Assembly (NCBI GenBank): GCA_029261835.1
Contig: JAJDAO010000067.1
Coordinates: 115,369-179,368, forward strand
Reading direction: 5' to 3'
Length of the DNA stretch: 64,000 nt
Source: Deltaproteobacteria bacterium
Lineage (GTDB): Bacteria; Myxococcota_A; UBA9160; UBA4427
The notes below the pieces were generated by a model. That model worked only from the letters and a program-made list of their open reading frames with translations, was not told the DNA's origin and searched no databases. The position numbers and the translations under genes are program-made. This document shows, one piece after another, positions 26,923 to 35,350 of the stretch (positions within the stretch are counted from its first letter, which is position 1; each line of letters starts with the position of its first letter).

Positions 26923-29529
26923 ATGAGCCAGACTCGACGCGAATTCCTCAAGACCGCAGTGGCCGCTTCGGTGGCCGGAAGTATCGGGATCCCGGTCCCC
27001 GCGAAGGCACAGGCCAAGGCCGAGCAGCTGGGAGCGGATTACAGGTGGGATAAATCCGTCTGCCGTTTCTGCGGCGTCGGCTGCGGCATCCTGGTCGGGA
27101 CCAAGAACGATCAGATCGTCTCTGTGAAGGGCGACCCCGAGTGCCCCGTTAATCGCGGTCTCAACTGCATCAAGGGCTACTTCAACGCCAAGATCATGTA
27201 TGGCGCGGATCGCATCACGCAGCCCTTGCTGCGCATGACAGATGGCAAGTTCGACAAGAAGGGCAAGTTCGCTCCTGTTAGCTGGGATCAAGCCTTCGAC
27301 GTCATGGCAGATAAATTCAAGGAGTACTACGAGGCCGAGGGGCCCGGCGCTGTCGCGGTCTTCGGCTCGGGCCAGTACACCATCGACGAGGGCTACGCCG
27401 CAGCGAAGCTGATGAAGGGCGGCTTCCGCTCCAACAACATCGACCCCAACGCGCGTCACTGCATGGCCTCGGCCGTAGCGGGCTTCATCCAGACCTTTGG
27501 CATCGATGAGCCCATGGGCTGCTATGACGACATCGAGCACACGGATGCCGTTGTCGCATGGGGCGCCAACATGGCGGAGTGCCACCCGATCCTCTGGTCA
27601 CGCGTTACGGACCGAAAGATCACCCGCCCCGAAACCAAGGTGATCAACCTCTCCACGTTCGCCAATCGCACGAGCGACATCGCGGATCTGGAGATCATCT
27701 TCGAGCCGCAGACCGATCTCGCCATCCAGAACTTCATCGCGCGCACCATCATCGAGAAGGACGCGGTGAATTGGGACTTCGTAAAGAAGCACACGATCTT
27801 CGCAGCCGGCAAGACGGACATCGGCTGGGGACTCCCCGCGAACGATCCGCGCGAGCAGCAATCGAAGAACGGTGCTGTCGCCAAGAAGCACTGGCAGATC
27901 ACGTTCGAGGAGTTCAAGCAGGCGGTCGGCAAATACGATGTCGACTACGTGAGCAAGCTCTCCGGTGTCCCGAAGAAGAAGCTGGAGGAGCTCGCCGCAG
28001 TCTACGCCGACCCCAAGACCAAGGTGTTGTCGCTGTGGACCATGGGCTTCAACCAGCACACCCGCGGCACCTGGGTCAACGAGCAGGCATACATGAACCA
28101 TTTGCTGACCGGGAAGATCTCGATCCCGGGCTGCGGTCCGTTCTCACTCACCGGGCAACCCTCCGCCTGCGGTACGGCGCGCGAGGTGGGCACATTTGCT
28201 CATCGCCTGCCTGCGGACATGGTGGTCTTCAACAAGAAGCACCGCGGCAAGACGGAGAAGCTCTGGCACCTACCGGCCAAGACGCTGAACCCCAAGGTGG
28301 GCACCCATGCGGTGAAGATGGTGCGCGCTCTGCGCTCGGGGACGGTGAAGTTCTTCTGGTCACAGGTGGCCAACCCCTTCCAGAACTTCGCCAACTGCAG
28401 CGAGTGGATCAGGGCGGCCCGCGAGAAGGACAACTTCATCGTGGTCTCCGACGCCTATCCCACGGTCTCCGCCAAAGTGGCCGATCTGGTGCTGCCGGTG
28501 GCAATGATCTACGAGAAGTGGGGCGCCTACGGCAACGCCGAGCGACGCACGCAGCACTGGCGGCAGCAGGTGAAGGCACCGGGACAGTGCAAGGGCGATC
28601 TCTGGCAGACGATGGAATTCTCCAAGCGCTTCAAGCTCAAGGAGGTGTGGAAGGAGCAGCCGTTGCCGGGTCTCAAGGCCGATGGCGACTTCGAAGAGGG
28701 CAAGCTCCCCGACGTGCTGACCGAAGCGAAGGCCATGGGCTACGACCCGGAGATGACCCTCTACGAGGTGCTGTACGCCAGGCCCGAGCACCTCAAGGTG
28801 AAGTACGAGGGCGATCCGGTTGCGAACGGGTACCCGAACGACATCGCTGCAGACGCCGGCTTCTTCGTACAGAAGGCGCTCTGGGGTGAGTACATCCAGT
28901 TCGGTCGGGGCAACGGACACGACCTGGCCGACTTCGACACGTACCACAAGGTGCGCGGGCTACGCTGGCCGGTGGTCAATGGCCGCGAGACGCAGTGGCG
29001 CTTCCGCGAGGGATCGGACCCCTACGTGAAGCCGGGCGAGGGCTACAACTTCTACGGCAAGGCGCTGAAGAAGATTCCGGACGCAGCTGGAAGTAAGACC
29101 AAGGTCGATCTGGCCGGCAAGGCGAAGATCTTCTTCCGCCCCTACGAGGAACCCGCTGAGAGCCCCGATAAAGAGTACGACCTGTGGCTGTGCACCGGCC
29201 GTGTCCTCGAGCATTGGCACTCCGGCTCGATGACCAAGCGCGTGGCTGAGCTCAACCGCGCCGTCCCCTACGCCAAGTGCTACATGAACGCCGAAGATGC
29301 CAAGACTCGCGGCATCAAGCGCAACGAGGAGGTGATCCTCGAGTCACGGCGCGGGGTGGTGAAGGCACGCGTAGAGACGCAGGGCCGCAATAGCGTCCCA
29401 AAGGGCTTGATCTTCGTGCCTTGGTTCGACGAGAACGTGCTGATCAACAAGCTGACGCTGGACGCCACGTGTCCCATCTCCAAGGAGACGGACTACAAGA
29501 AGTGCGCCGTGAAGGTGCGGAAGGCCTGA
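26923..29529 (+). CDS. napA: NapA, periplasmic nitrate reductase catalytic subunit
   Basis: This 868-aa molybdopterin oxidoreductase has a Tat signal peptide ([16 protein letters not shown]). The N-terminal 4Fe-4S ligands are C47, C50, C54 and C82 (CRFCGVGCG ... LNC), and the Mo-binding cysteine is C180 in [11 protein letters not shown]. The C-terminal molydopterin-dinucleotide-binding domain contains [18 protein letters not shown]. It reduces nitrate to nitrite in the periplasm with electrons from NapB. Length and the Mo ligand motif fit respiratory NapA rather than assimilatory NasA. Ribosome site GGAGAG precedes the ATG. Confidence 0.95.
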   Translation: MSQTRREFLKTAVAASVAGSIGIPVPAKAQAKAEQLGADYRWDKSVCRFCGVGCGILVGTKNDQIVSVKGDPECPVNRGLNCIKGYFNAKIMYGADRITQPLLRMTDGKFDKKGKFAPVSWDQAFDVMADKFKEYYEAEGPGAVAVFGSGQYTIDEGYAAAKLMKGGFRSNNIDPNARHCMASAVAGFIQTFGIDEPMGCYDDIEHTDAVVAWGANMAECHPILWSRVTDRKITRPETKVINLSTFANRTSDIADLEIIFEPQTDLAIQNFIARTIIEKDAVNWDFVKKHTIFAAGKTDIGWGLPANDPREQQSKNGAVAKKHWQITFEEFKQAVGKYDVDYVSKLSGVPKKKLEELAAVYADPKTKVLSLWTMGFNQHTRGTWVNEQAYMNHLLTGKISIPGCGPFSLTGQPSACGTAREVGTFAHRLPADMVVFNKKHRGKTEKLWHLPAKTLNPKVGTHAVKMVRALRSGTVKFFWSQVANPFQNFANCSEWIRAAREKDNFIVVSDAYPTVSAKVADLVLPVAMIYEKWGAYGNAERRTQHWRQQVKAPGQCKGDLWQTMEFSKRFKLKEVWKEQPLPGLKADGDFEEGKLPDVLTEAKAMGYDPEMTLYEVLYARPEHLKVKYEGDPVANGYPNDIAADAGFFVQKALWGEYIQFGRGNGHDLADFDTYHKVRGLRWPVVNGRETQWRFREGSDPYVKPGEGYNFYGKALKKIPDAAGSKTKVDLAGKAKIFFRPYEEPAESPDKEYDLWLCTGRVLEHWHSGSMTKRVAELNRAVPYAKCYMNAEDAKTRGIKRNEEVILESRRGVVKARVETQGRNSVPKGLIFVPWFDENVLINKLTLDATCPISKETDYKKCAVKVRKA

Positions 29530-29533
29530 GCCA

Positions 29534-29722
29534 ATGGCGAAGGGTTCGGACGTCAACAGGCGCGGCTTTCTCACAGGAGCGTTCCGGGGGCGCGATCTGG
29601 CCCCGGTCGCGAGCGAAGGCTTGGTTGCGCCGCAGACGGCTCCTGTGATTCCCGAGTGGGATGACAACCTGCAGAGCGTGCTCGAACAAATGGACGATCT
29701 CTCGGGCATCGAGGAGCAATGA
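29534..29722 (+). CDS. Small Tat-motif protein in nap operon
   Basis: A 62-aa predicted protein between napA (4 bases after its stop) and napH (overlapping in ATGA). The N terminus NRRGFLTGAFRGRD resembles the twin-arginine or N-terminal box of NapF/NapG proteins, but there is no hydrophobic core and no cysteine, so neither export nor iron-sulfur binding is expected. The C-terminal half (WDDNLQSVLEQMDDLSGIEE) is acidic and helical. It could be a shortened NapF/NapG remnant or a small accessory factor. The tight packing argues that it is translated. Confidence 0.6.
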   Translation: MAKGSDVNRRGFLTGAFRGRDLAPVASEGLVAPQTAPVIPEWDDNLQSVLEQMDDLSGIEEQ

Positions 29723-30537
29723 GTTGCATCGCCTTCAATCGCTACCTCATCGCACGCCGCATGACGCAGGTCGGCCTTCTGCTGCTCTTCTGGCTAGGGG
29801 CGAATCAGGGGCTGGGCGTGCTCACCGGCAACCTGAGCAGCTCGCGGCTCTCTCGCAGCATTCCGCTCTCGGACCCGTACGCGGTGCTCCAGATTCTCTC
29901 CACAGGCCATCTGCTCGCGGGCACGGTTTTGCTCGGCGCACTCCTTGTCCTCCTCTTCTACGTCATCGTCGGGGGACGAACCTTCTGTGCCTGGGTCTGT
30001 CCCGTAAACCCCATCGCCGATCTCGCCGCTCTGCTCAAGAGGCGACACGGCCTGCATGGCGGCTTTCGCGTAGCCCGCTATACGCGGTTCTGGGTGATGG
30101 CTTTGGCCATTCCGGTCTCTGCTATGAGCGGCGTCGCTGCGTTCGAATGGATCAGCCCCATCGGGATCATCCACCGCGAACTCATCTACGGTGCGGGGAT
30201 CGGGCTCTGTCTCGTTGTCACGAGCCTCCTCGTGCTCGATCTCTTCATACTGAGCAACGGATGGTGCCAATCCCTCTGCCCTCTGGGCGCGTTCTACGCC
30301 CTGGTCGGTCGACGATCGACAATCCTCATCGGCTTCCGTCCGGACCGCTGCGATTCCTGTGGCGAATGCCTTCCTATCTACCCGGAACCGCAAGTGATCA
30401 ACTTTCCCCAGATGGTCGAACGCGGCTTCATCGACGGGGGGGACTGTCTCAGAAGCGGTCGCTGCGTCGAGCTATGCCCGACGCAAGCGCTGCACTTTTC
30501 TACTCGCTTCACTCGAGCTTCTACGAAGAATGGATAA
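29719..30537 (+). CDS. napH: NapH-like quinol dehydrogenase membrane subunit, atypical clusters
   Basis: This 272-aa membrane protein has four hydrophobic helices and the two NapH loop motifs FCAWVCPVN and WCQSLCPLG. The C-terminal ferredoxin domain is unusual. Cluster 1 reads C211-x2-C214-x2-C217-x3-Y221 (Tyr instead of the fourth Cys), and cluster 2 reads C243-x2-S246-x2-C249-x3-C253 (Ser instead of the second Cys). Each differs from the canonical residue by one base (TAC vs TGC; AGC vs TGC). NapH normally oxidises menaquinol and passes electrons through NapG to NapB or NapC; no napG or napC is present here. It starts within the stop of the small upstream gene. Confidence 0.85.
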   Translation: MSCIAFNRYLIARRMTQVGLLLLFWLGANQGLGVLTGNLSSSRLSRSIPLSDPYAVLQILSTGHLLAGTVLLGALLVLLFYVIVGGRTFCAWVCPVNPIADLAALLKRRHGLHGGFRVARYTRFWVMALAIPVSAMSGVAAFEWISPIGIIHRELIYGAGIGLCLVVTSLLVLDLFILSNGWCQSLCPLGAFYALVGRRSTILIGFRPDRCDSCGECLPIYPEPQVINFPQMVERGFIDGGDCLRSGRCVELCPTQALHFSTRFTRASTKNG

Positions 30538-30550
30538 CAGGGAGATGAAC

Positions 30551-31075
30551 ATGCGAAGAATCACCGTACTTACCCTGTGGGTGTTGGCTCTCTTGACCCC
30601 GGCGCTTTTCGCGGGAGCGGGGACAAAGGAAGTCGACGACGGGGTCGACATGTACTTTCGCGACGCGGGTCTGCTGAGCCTCAGCGACCAGCCGCTTCCG
30701 AAGTACTCGACGGCGGATCCCGGTGACGCGGGAGTCCTCGAACGCGCGTGGGAGACGGCACCGCCCTCCATTCCCCACACCGTGGAGGACATGTACCCCA
30801 TCCTACTCGGCAGCAACGACTGTCTCGACTGCCACACGCCAGAGAACGCCATCGGCGCGGACGACATTCCGCTCTCCGACACCCACTTCGCGATACCGCA
30901 GATCGGCGAGGGCAAGGCGGAAATGATCACGATCGTGACGGGCTACAAGCAGGGCAAGGACATCAACATGGCCCAATACAACTGCAATATGTGCCATACG
31001 CCGGTGGCCAGCAACGTCGACACCCCCGGCTCCAGCTTCGTGCAGATGAGGCGTACCAAGGGAAAGAAGAAGTAG
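30551..31075 (+). CDS. napB: NapB, diheme cytochrome c subunit
   Basis: A 174-aa protein with a signal peptide (RRITVLTLWVLALLTPALFAG) and two c-type heme sites, C91LDCH95 and C145NMCH149, as in NapB. Conserved NapB stretches include PPSIPHTVED and the segment leading to the first heme. It delivers electrons to NapA in the periplasm. The ATG at 30551 has AGGGAG 6 bases upstream; an earlier in-frame ATG at 30530 overlaps napH and lacks such a site. It is the last gene of the operon. Confidence 0.93.
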   Translation: MRRITVLTLWVLALLTPALFAGAGTKEVDDGVDMYFRDAGLLSLSDQPLPKYSTADPGDAGVLERAWETAPPSIPHTVEDMYPILLGSNDCLDCHTPENAIGADDIPLSDTHFAIPQIGEGKAEMITIVTGYKQGKDINMAQYNCNMCHTPVASNVDTPGSSFVQMRRTKGKKK

Positions 31076-31229
31076 CCGGAGGGCGAAAACACTCGCCAGC
31101 TTCGAGCGCTCCAGGGAAGCGTAGTGGGGAGCGAAGAATCTGATGCATGATGCCGCACGAGATCCAGGGTGACGTGGACGATCTCATCCGGCACTACAAT
31201 CTGGAGCGAATCCGCCTAACATCTTCTAC

Positions 31230-32723
31230 ATGGCTCGGAATCGTTTCCTGATCATCGCACTGCTCCTTTCCGGCTGTCTGCTATTCGCGAACCTCGGCAA
31301 TCATTACCTGTGGCAGGATGAGGCCGAGACTGCCATGGTGGCCAGGAATCTGCTGGATAGCGGCTACCCCAGCGCCTGGGATGGGAAGAATCTCGTCACC
31401 CAGAATGCTGGATTGGACTCCAACGAGGACTTCGTCTGGACATGGAGTCCCTGGCTGCAGTTCTATGTCACGGCTGTCTCATTCAAGCTATTCGGGGAGG
31501 GTACATACGCGGCACGCCTCCCCTTTGCGCTGATGGGGTTGGCCACCGTTGCGCTGTTCTATTCCTTTGCGTCGCGGTTCACCCAGAACAAGACGCTGAC
31601 GCGAATATCAACGCTGCTAGTCGTCACCTCCATACCGTTCCTCCTCCATACCCGGCAGGCCCGGTGGTATGTGCTCGCGGTCTTCGCCACCGTCTGGCTC
31701 CTCTATGCGTATCTCAAGCTGAGGGAACGGGAGAAGGGCGCCACCCTTCATCTGGTGCTGTCAGCGACAATGCTGTTTCACAGCAATTTCGTGACGCTTC
31801 TCGGCCTGTCGGCAGGCATCCTCATCCACTACCTGGGATGCCTGTTCTTCAAGGACAAGCGGCCTGAGTTCAAGTCATTGGCCACGGCGGTACTGGTCGT
31901 ATCGCTGCTCACCCTTCCCTGGATCCTCTATTCCGAGGCCTGGGACAAGTCCAATGTCTTCGAAGAGTATTCCTTGAGCTTCTTTGGGCGACTGAAGCTC
32001 TTCCTTGGAAGAAACATCGCGAACTTGAACGGCTACTTCTTTCCGCTATTGCTTTCCCCCCTGCTCTTCTGGCGAAGAAGGGATGGCGCTTGGAATGGAG
32101 CGGGTATCGGCAGGGGCCACTTCGCTCTGCTCCTCTTGGTGGTGCTCGCCACCCTGGCGATTCTCTCGGTACTGCCGTGGGCCTATTTCCGGTATCTCAT
32201 TGGCTTGGTTCCGATCTGCGCCATCTTGCTAGGCCTGGTGGTGTGGCGTGTCTGGGATTTCAACAGGCTGGCGGCCACGGCCGTGCTGGCACTCTTGGTT
32301 CTTACGAACCTCTTCACGCTGCCATTGACTCCGCACCAGCTGAAGTTTGATTTCCTGAACTTCCTCTATGAGATAACCCATGATTATGATGATCCCAATG
32401 AAGGGATTGTCCGTTACCTGCAGGAGCACGGCAGCGAGGACCAGTTCCTCATCACCAATTACGGCCAGCTTCCAGTGATGTTCTATACCGGGATGCGAGC
32501 TATTGGCTTTGGCCAGGATCTCCGGGTGCAGGACCAGGCGGACTGGATCATCGCCAGGCAGGGCAGGCCGCATCACGCGTTCTTGCGTCACTTGGCGAGG
32601 GAGTATCAGCCGATCGCGATCGGCTATCCCGATATTGCCTGGGGAAACAGACCGGACCCCTTCTATCACAGGTACCGGACGGCAACCAATGCACCAACGG
32701 TCGTCTTGCACAAGAGGCGTTGA
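31230..32723 (+). CDS. GT39-like (ArnT/PMT family) glycosyltransferase
   Basis: This 497-aa multi-pass membrane protein has about 11 helices. After the first helix it carries NHYLWQDEAETAMVARNLL, the periplasmic DE motif of the ArnT/PMT (GT-C, GT39) family that binds the polyprenyl-phosphate sugar donor. TWSPWLQFYVTA and RLPFALMGL continue the family pattern. It probably adds a sugar to lipid or protein on the outer face of the inner membrane. Base composition is noticeably lower in GC than the 5-20 kb region, hinting at acquisition. The 154 bases before it, after napB, hold no convincing gene. Confidence 0.85.
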   Translation: MARNRFLIIALLLSGCLLFANLGNHYLWQDEAETAMVARNLLDSGYPSAWDGKNLVTQNAGLDSNEDFVWTWSPWLQFYVTAVSFKLFGEGTYAARLPFALMGLATVALFYSFASRFTQNKTLTRISTLLVVTSIPFLLHTRQARWYVLAVFATVWLLYAYLKLREREKGATLHLVLSATMLFHSNFVTLLGLSAGILIHYLGCLFFKDKRPEFKSLATAVLVVSLLTLPWILYSEAWDKSNVFEEYSLSFFGRLKLFLGRNIANLNGYFFPLLLSPLLFWRRRDGAWNGAGIGRGHFALLLLVVLATLAILSVLPWAYFRYLIGLVPICAILLGLVVWRVWDFNRLAATAVLALLVLTNLFTLPLTPHQLKFDFLNFLYEITHDYDDPNEGIVRYLQEHGSEDQFLITNYGQLPVMFYTGMRAIGFGQDLRVQDQADWIIARQGRPHHAFLRHLAREYQPIAIGYPDIAWGNRPDPFYHRYRTATNAPTVVLHKRR

Positions 32724-32795
32724 GCTTCTCATCCTGGTTGCCTGAAATCGGGGGCGCACGACAACAAATCGCAATCAAGCCGCTGGAGAGCGGGG

Positions 32796-33443
32796 TCAGA
32801 ACTTGTACTGCAATCCCCCGCCGATCGATAGATAGTCCAGGTTCTCCAAGGCATCTGCGGGAAGCACATAGCTAACGTCAGCCGACACCGCGATATGCTC
32901 GCTGACGTGAATGTCGATACCTCCACCGCCGCGAAGTACCAAGCCAGAGGACGACTCACTGGACGATACGAGTGGGCTGGTCACCTTGACAAATGCTCCG
33001 CCACCACCGAGGAACGCAAAGGGCTGGACCCGCCCGCTCAATGGGAAGAGCTTCAGATTCCCCGTAATGGTGACGATGCGTATCCTGAAGGCCGTGGTCC
33101 GAGAGCTTCCCACTAAGATGTCCCAATCGACCAAGGGTAGATACTCGAGCTGCGCTTCGGTGGCCAGGTGCGGACCAAATCGATAGCCAATCCTGCCGTT
33201 GAATCCGGTAGCATTATCGATTTCCACTCTCGTATTCGACGGGAAGCCGCTCGTGGACCGTACCAACCTCATCAACTCATCTTCTGCCGCCATATCGATT
33301 CCGGCAGCAATCCCAAACCACAAGTAGAAACCCGTGCTCGCAAAATCAGGTTTGCCGCTGGAGCCCTCGTCTTGACCGAGAACAGGCGAAGCGATCAGCA
33401 GGAACAGAATGAGGGGAGCCAATGCGGAATGGAGGTAGCGCAC
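32796..33443 (-). CDS. Outer membrane beta-barrel protein
   Basis: A 215-aa protein starting at a GTG with an ideal AAGGAGG site 6-7 bases upstream; the longer frame is less likely. It has a signal peptide (LAPLILFLLIASPVLGQ) and then alternating amphipathic strands such as GFNGRIGYRFGPHLATEAQL, VQPFAFLGGGGAFVKV and GLVLRGGGGIDIHVSEHIAV. It ends in LSIGGGLQYKF, with the C-terminal Phe typical of outer membrane barrels (OmpA/OmpW-like 8-strand type). Role unknown; it may be a small structural or adhesin-like barrel. Confidence 0.85.
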   Translation of the reverse strand: MRYLHSALAPLILFLLIASPVLGQDEGSSGKPDFASTGFYLWFGIAAGIDMAAEDELMRLVRSTSGFPSNTRVEIDNATGFNGRIGYRFGPHLATEAQLEYLPLVDWDILVGSSRTTAFRIRIVTITGNLKLFPLSGRVQPFAFLGGGGAFVKVTSPLVSSSESSSGLVLRGGGGIDIHVSEHIAVSADVSYVLPADALENLDYLSIGGGLQYKF

Positions 33444-33761
33444 CGTAGCCCTCCTTTGCAGCGTCGTGATACACACACTCAGTAGACGATCCAGCCAGAC
33501 AGTGCACTCTGTGGCGAGGTCAGCCGCGGATTCGCCCTGCGAAGTTGGCAAACCCTTGGGCCCAGGTGCGATGGTCTCACAGTCCACATTTCTTGCCAAG
33601 ACATTTCAAGTCCCAGATCAGTATCACCGATCGGCAGCTCTCGATGCGGCGGTCGGCCCACTTCGCCTTCCTCCTCCAGACCCTCTCGTGCACGCGCGCT
33701 ACACTCCTCTCGCCGCTTCCGGTTGAGACGGAGCCGCAACCGAAGCGAGGAGACGCGAACA

Positions 33762-34628
33762 GTGGGATTCATCGAGGACACCCGCCTGGTACGAGATGGC
33801 GAGGAGCATTGGAGCGGCGCGATCGCGTCGGGATGGGATATCGGCGGCAACGCGAACGGCGGCTACCTGCTGGCGCTCGCCGCCAGAGCCATGCTGGAAG
33901 CCACGGGTCGCCCCGACCCCGTGACCATCACCGCCCACTTCCTCAGCCCTGGCAAGCCCGGCGACGCCGACGTCAAGTGCTCGGTACTGCGGACGGGGCG
34001 TCGCTTCGCCACAGCCAGTGCGGGACTCTCGAGCGGCGGTCGTAGCGTGCTCCAGACACTCGGAACATTCGGCGATCTTCAGGGTACGAACGGGCCCGAA
34101 CGCGTGGACGCGGAGCCACCCGCGCTACCGGCACCCGATGATTGTGCCGCACATAAGGGCGATTCGGGCATCACTTCGACCTTCATGTCGCAGGTGGATC
34201 TGCGCCTGCACCCGGACGACGTAGGCTTCAAACGAGGTGAGCCCTCGGGTGAGCCTCGGGTACGGGGTTGGTTCCGGTTCGAGGACGAAACGCCGATCGA
34301 CTCGCTGGGGCTCCTGCTGGCAGTCGATGCCTTTCCTCCCACGATCTTCAACGCACGGCTGCCGATCGCGTGGACGCCCACGCTTGAGCTCACCGCTCAT
34401 GTTCGCGCCCGTCCTGCACCCGGCTGGCTGCGATGCGCCTTCACGACGCGCTTCGTGACGGGTGGCTTTCTCGAGGAGGACGGCGTGGTTTGGGACGCGA
34501 GCGGTCGCCTGGTTGCACAATCGCGTCAGCTCGCCCTGGTCCCGCGAACTGCGAGCACGTCGAGCGACGCGTCTCAGCTTCCAAGCCCCAATGAGAGCAC
34601 GGCAGCGAAACGATCGCGCGCCACTTGA
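33762..34628 (+). CDS. Acyl-CoA thioesterase, double-hotdog type
   Basis: A protein of about 288 aa resembling TesB/acyl-CoA thioesterase family proteins. The N-terminal hotdog contains WDIGGNANGGYLLALAARAM, followed by PDPVTITAHFLSPGKPGDAD. The C-terminal hotdog contains SLGLLLAVDAFPPTIFNARL and WTPTLELTAHVRARPAPGWL. It probably hydrolyses acyl-CoA thioesters in the cytoplasm. The GTG at 33762 has AGGAGA upstream and is preferred to an earlier frame opening. It stands alone, convergent with the VOC gene. Confidence 0.85.
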   Translation: MGFIEDTRLVRDGEEHWSGAIASGWDIGGNANGGYLLALAARAMLEATGRPDPVTITAHFLSPGKPGDADVKCSVLRTGRRFATASAGLSSGGRSVLQTLGTFGDLQGTNGPERVDAEPPALPAPDDCAAHKGDSGITSTFMSQVDLRLHPDDVGFKRGEPSGEPRVRGWFRFEDETPIDSLGLLLAVDAFPPTIFNARLPIAWTPTLELTAHVRARPAPGWLRCAFTTRFVTGGFLEEDGVVWDASGRLVAQSRQLALVPRTASTSSDASQLPSPNESTAAKRSRAT

Positions 34629-34707
34629 TTCACGCGCCCTGGAGCGCCGGCGCCACTCGATCCAAGCAATATCCGGAGACGGAGGCCGGATCGCTCATGG
34701 GAGCGGA

Positions 34708-35199
34708 TCAGGACACGCCATCACTGCCGTAGCGACCGGCAGGTCCTTCGCCGCCGGGGCCTAGCCGGCCACCGGCGCCGAGATGACCCCGGCCTGGGAC
34801 GTGGTTCACCTCCACGCGGATGCCGTCCGGATCCTCGAAGAGGACCGAATAGTAGCCGGGTGCAAAGTTCGACCCGTCCTCCGGCGGGTGAACGATCGTC
34901 GCATCGATCTCTTCGACGAGGAAACGGTGGATCGAGTCGACGTGCTCGCGCTCGCGAGCGCGAAAGCAGAAGTGGTGCAGGCCCGAACGATCCTGGTCGA
35001 ACTGGGCCCCTCGCTTCTCCGGCGGTGCTCCGCGTACCAGAATGCCGGTGCGGCTTCCGATGCAGTAGAGGACTTCACCGCCCTTGATGAGCGTCTTCAT
35101 CTCGAGGAAATGGCAAAGCCTCTCCCAGAATGGGATGCAGCGTTCAGGGTCGCTGACGCTGAGCTGGATGTGGGCGATCCCGTTCACTTCGACGCTCAT
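34708..35199 (-). CDS. VOC (glyoxalase/dioxygenase) family protein
   Basis: A 163-aa protein with two beta-alpha-beta3 units: GIAHIQLSVSDPERCIPFWE at the N terminus and LHHFCFRAREREHVDSI in the middle. The likely metal ligands are H9, H76 (LHHFCF) and the Glu of DPDGIRVEVNH. This is the vicinal-oxygen-chelate fold, typical of glyoxalases, ring-cleavage dioxygenases and isomerases. The last ~25 residues are Gly-rich and look unstructured. Substrate unknown. Confidence 0.85.
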   Translation of the reverse strand: MSVEVNGIAHIQLSVSDPERCIPFWERLCHFLEMKTLIKGGEVLYCIGSRTGILVRGAPPEKRGAQFDQDRSGLHHFCFRAREREHVDSIHRFLVEEIDATIVHPPEDGSNFAPGYYSVLFEDPDGIRVEVNHVPGRGHLGAGGRLGPGGEGPAGRYGSDGVS

Positions 35200-35269
35200 G
35201 CATGCTCTCCTCGGCAGCCCGCTCGGACGGCGGGTAGGTCGATTCTAGCCTGAACTCTGTCTCAAAGAT

Positions 35270-35305
35270 CTAGAAGCTATCTCATAAACCCCGGACCGAG
35301 TCGGG
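35270..35305. repeat. Solo copy of the CTAGAAGCTATCTCAT repeat
   Basis: CTAGAAGCTATCTCATAAAC followed by CCCGGACCGAG is nearly identical to the left arm and loop of the perfect hairpin at 54948-54999 (one mismatch). The right arm has decayed here beyond TCGGG. It lies in the spacer between the VOC gene and the unknown 423-aa gene. Confidence 0.6.
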
Positions 35306-35350
35306 TGCGAGGATTCGCGAAGCTTGCGCACTCGCCTCGGCCGGAATCGA

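Noticed and set aside
31140..31229. Possible transposase tail (DDLIRHYNLERIRL) before the GT39 gene
   Set aside because: HYNxER recalls IS integrase C termini, but only about 15 residues match and there is no further support.
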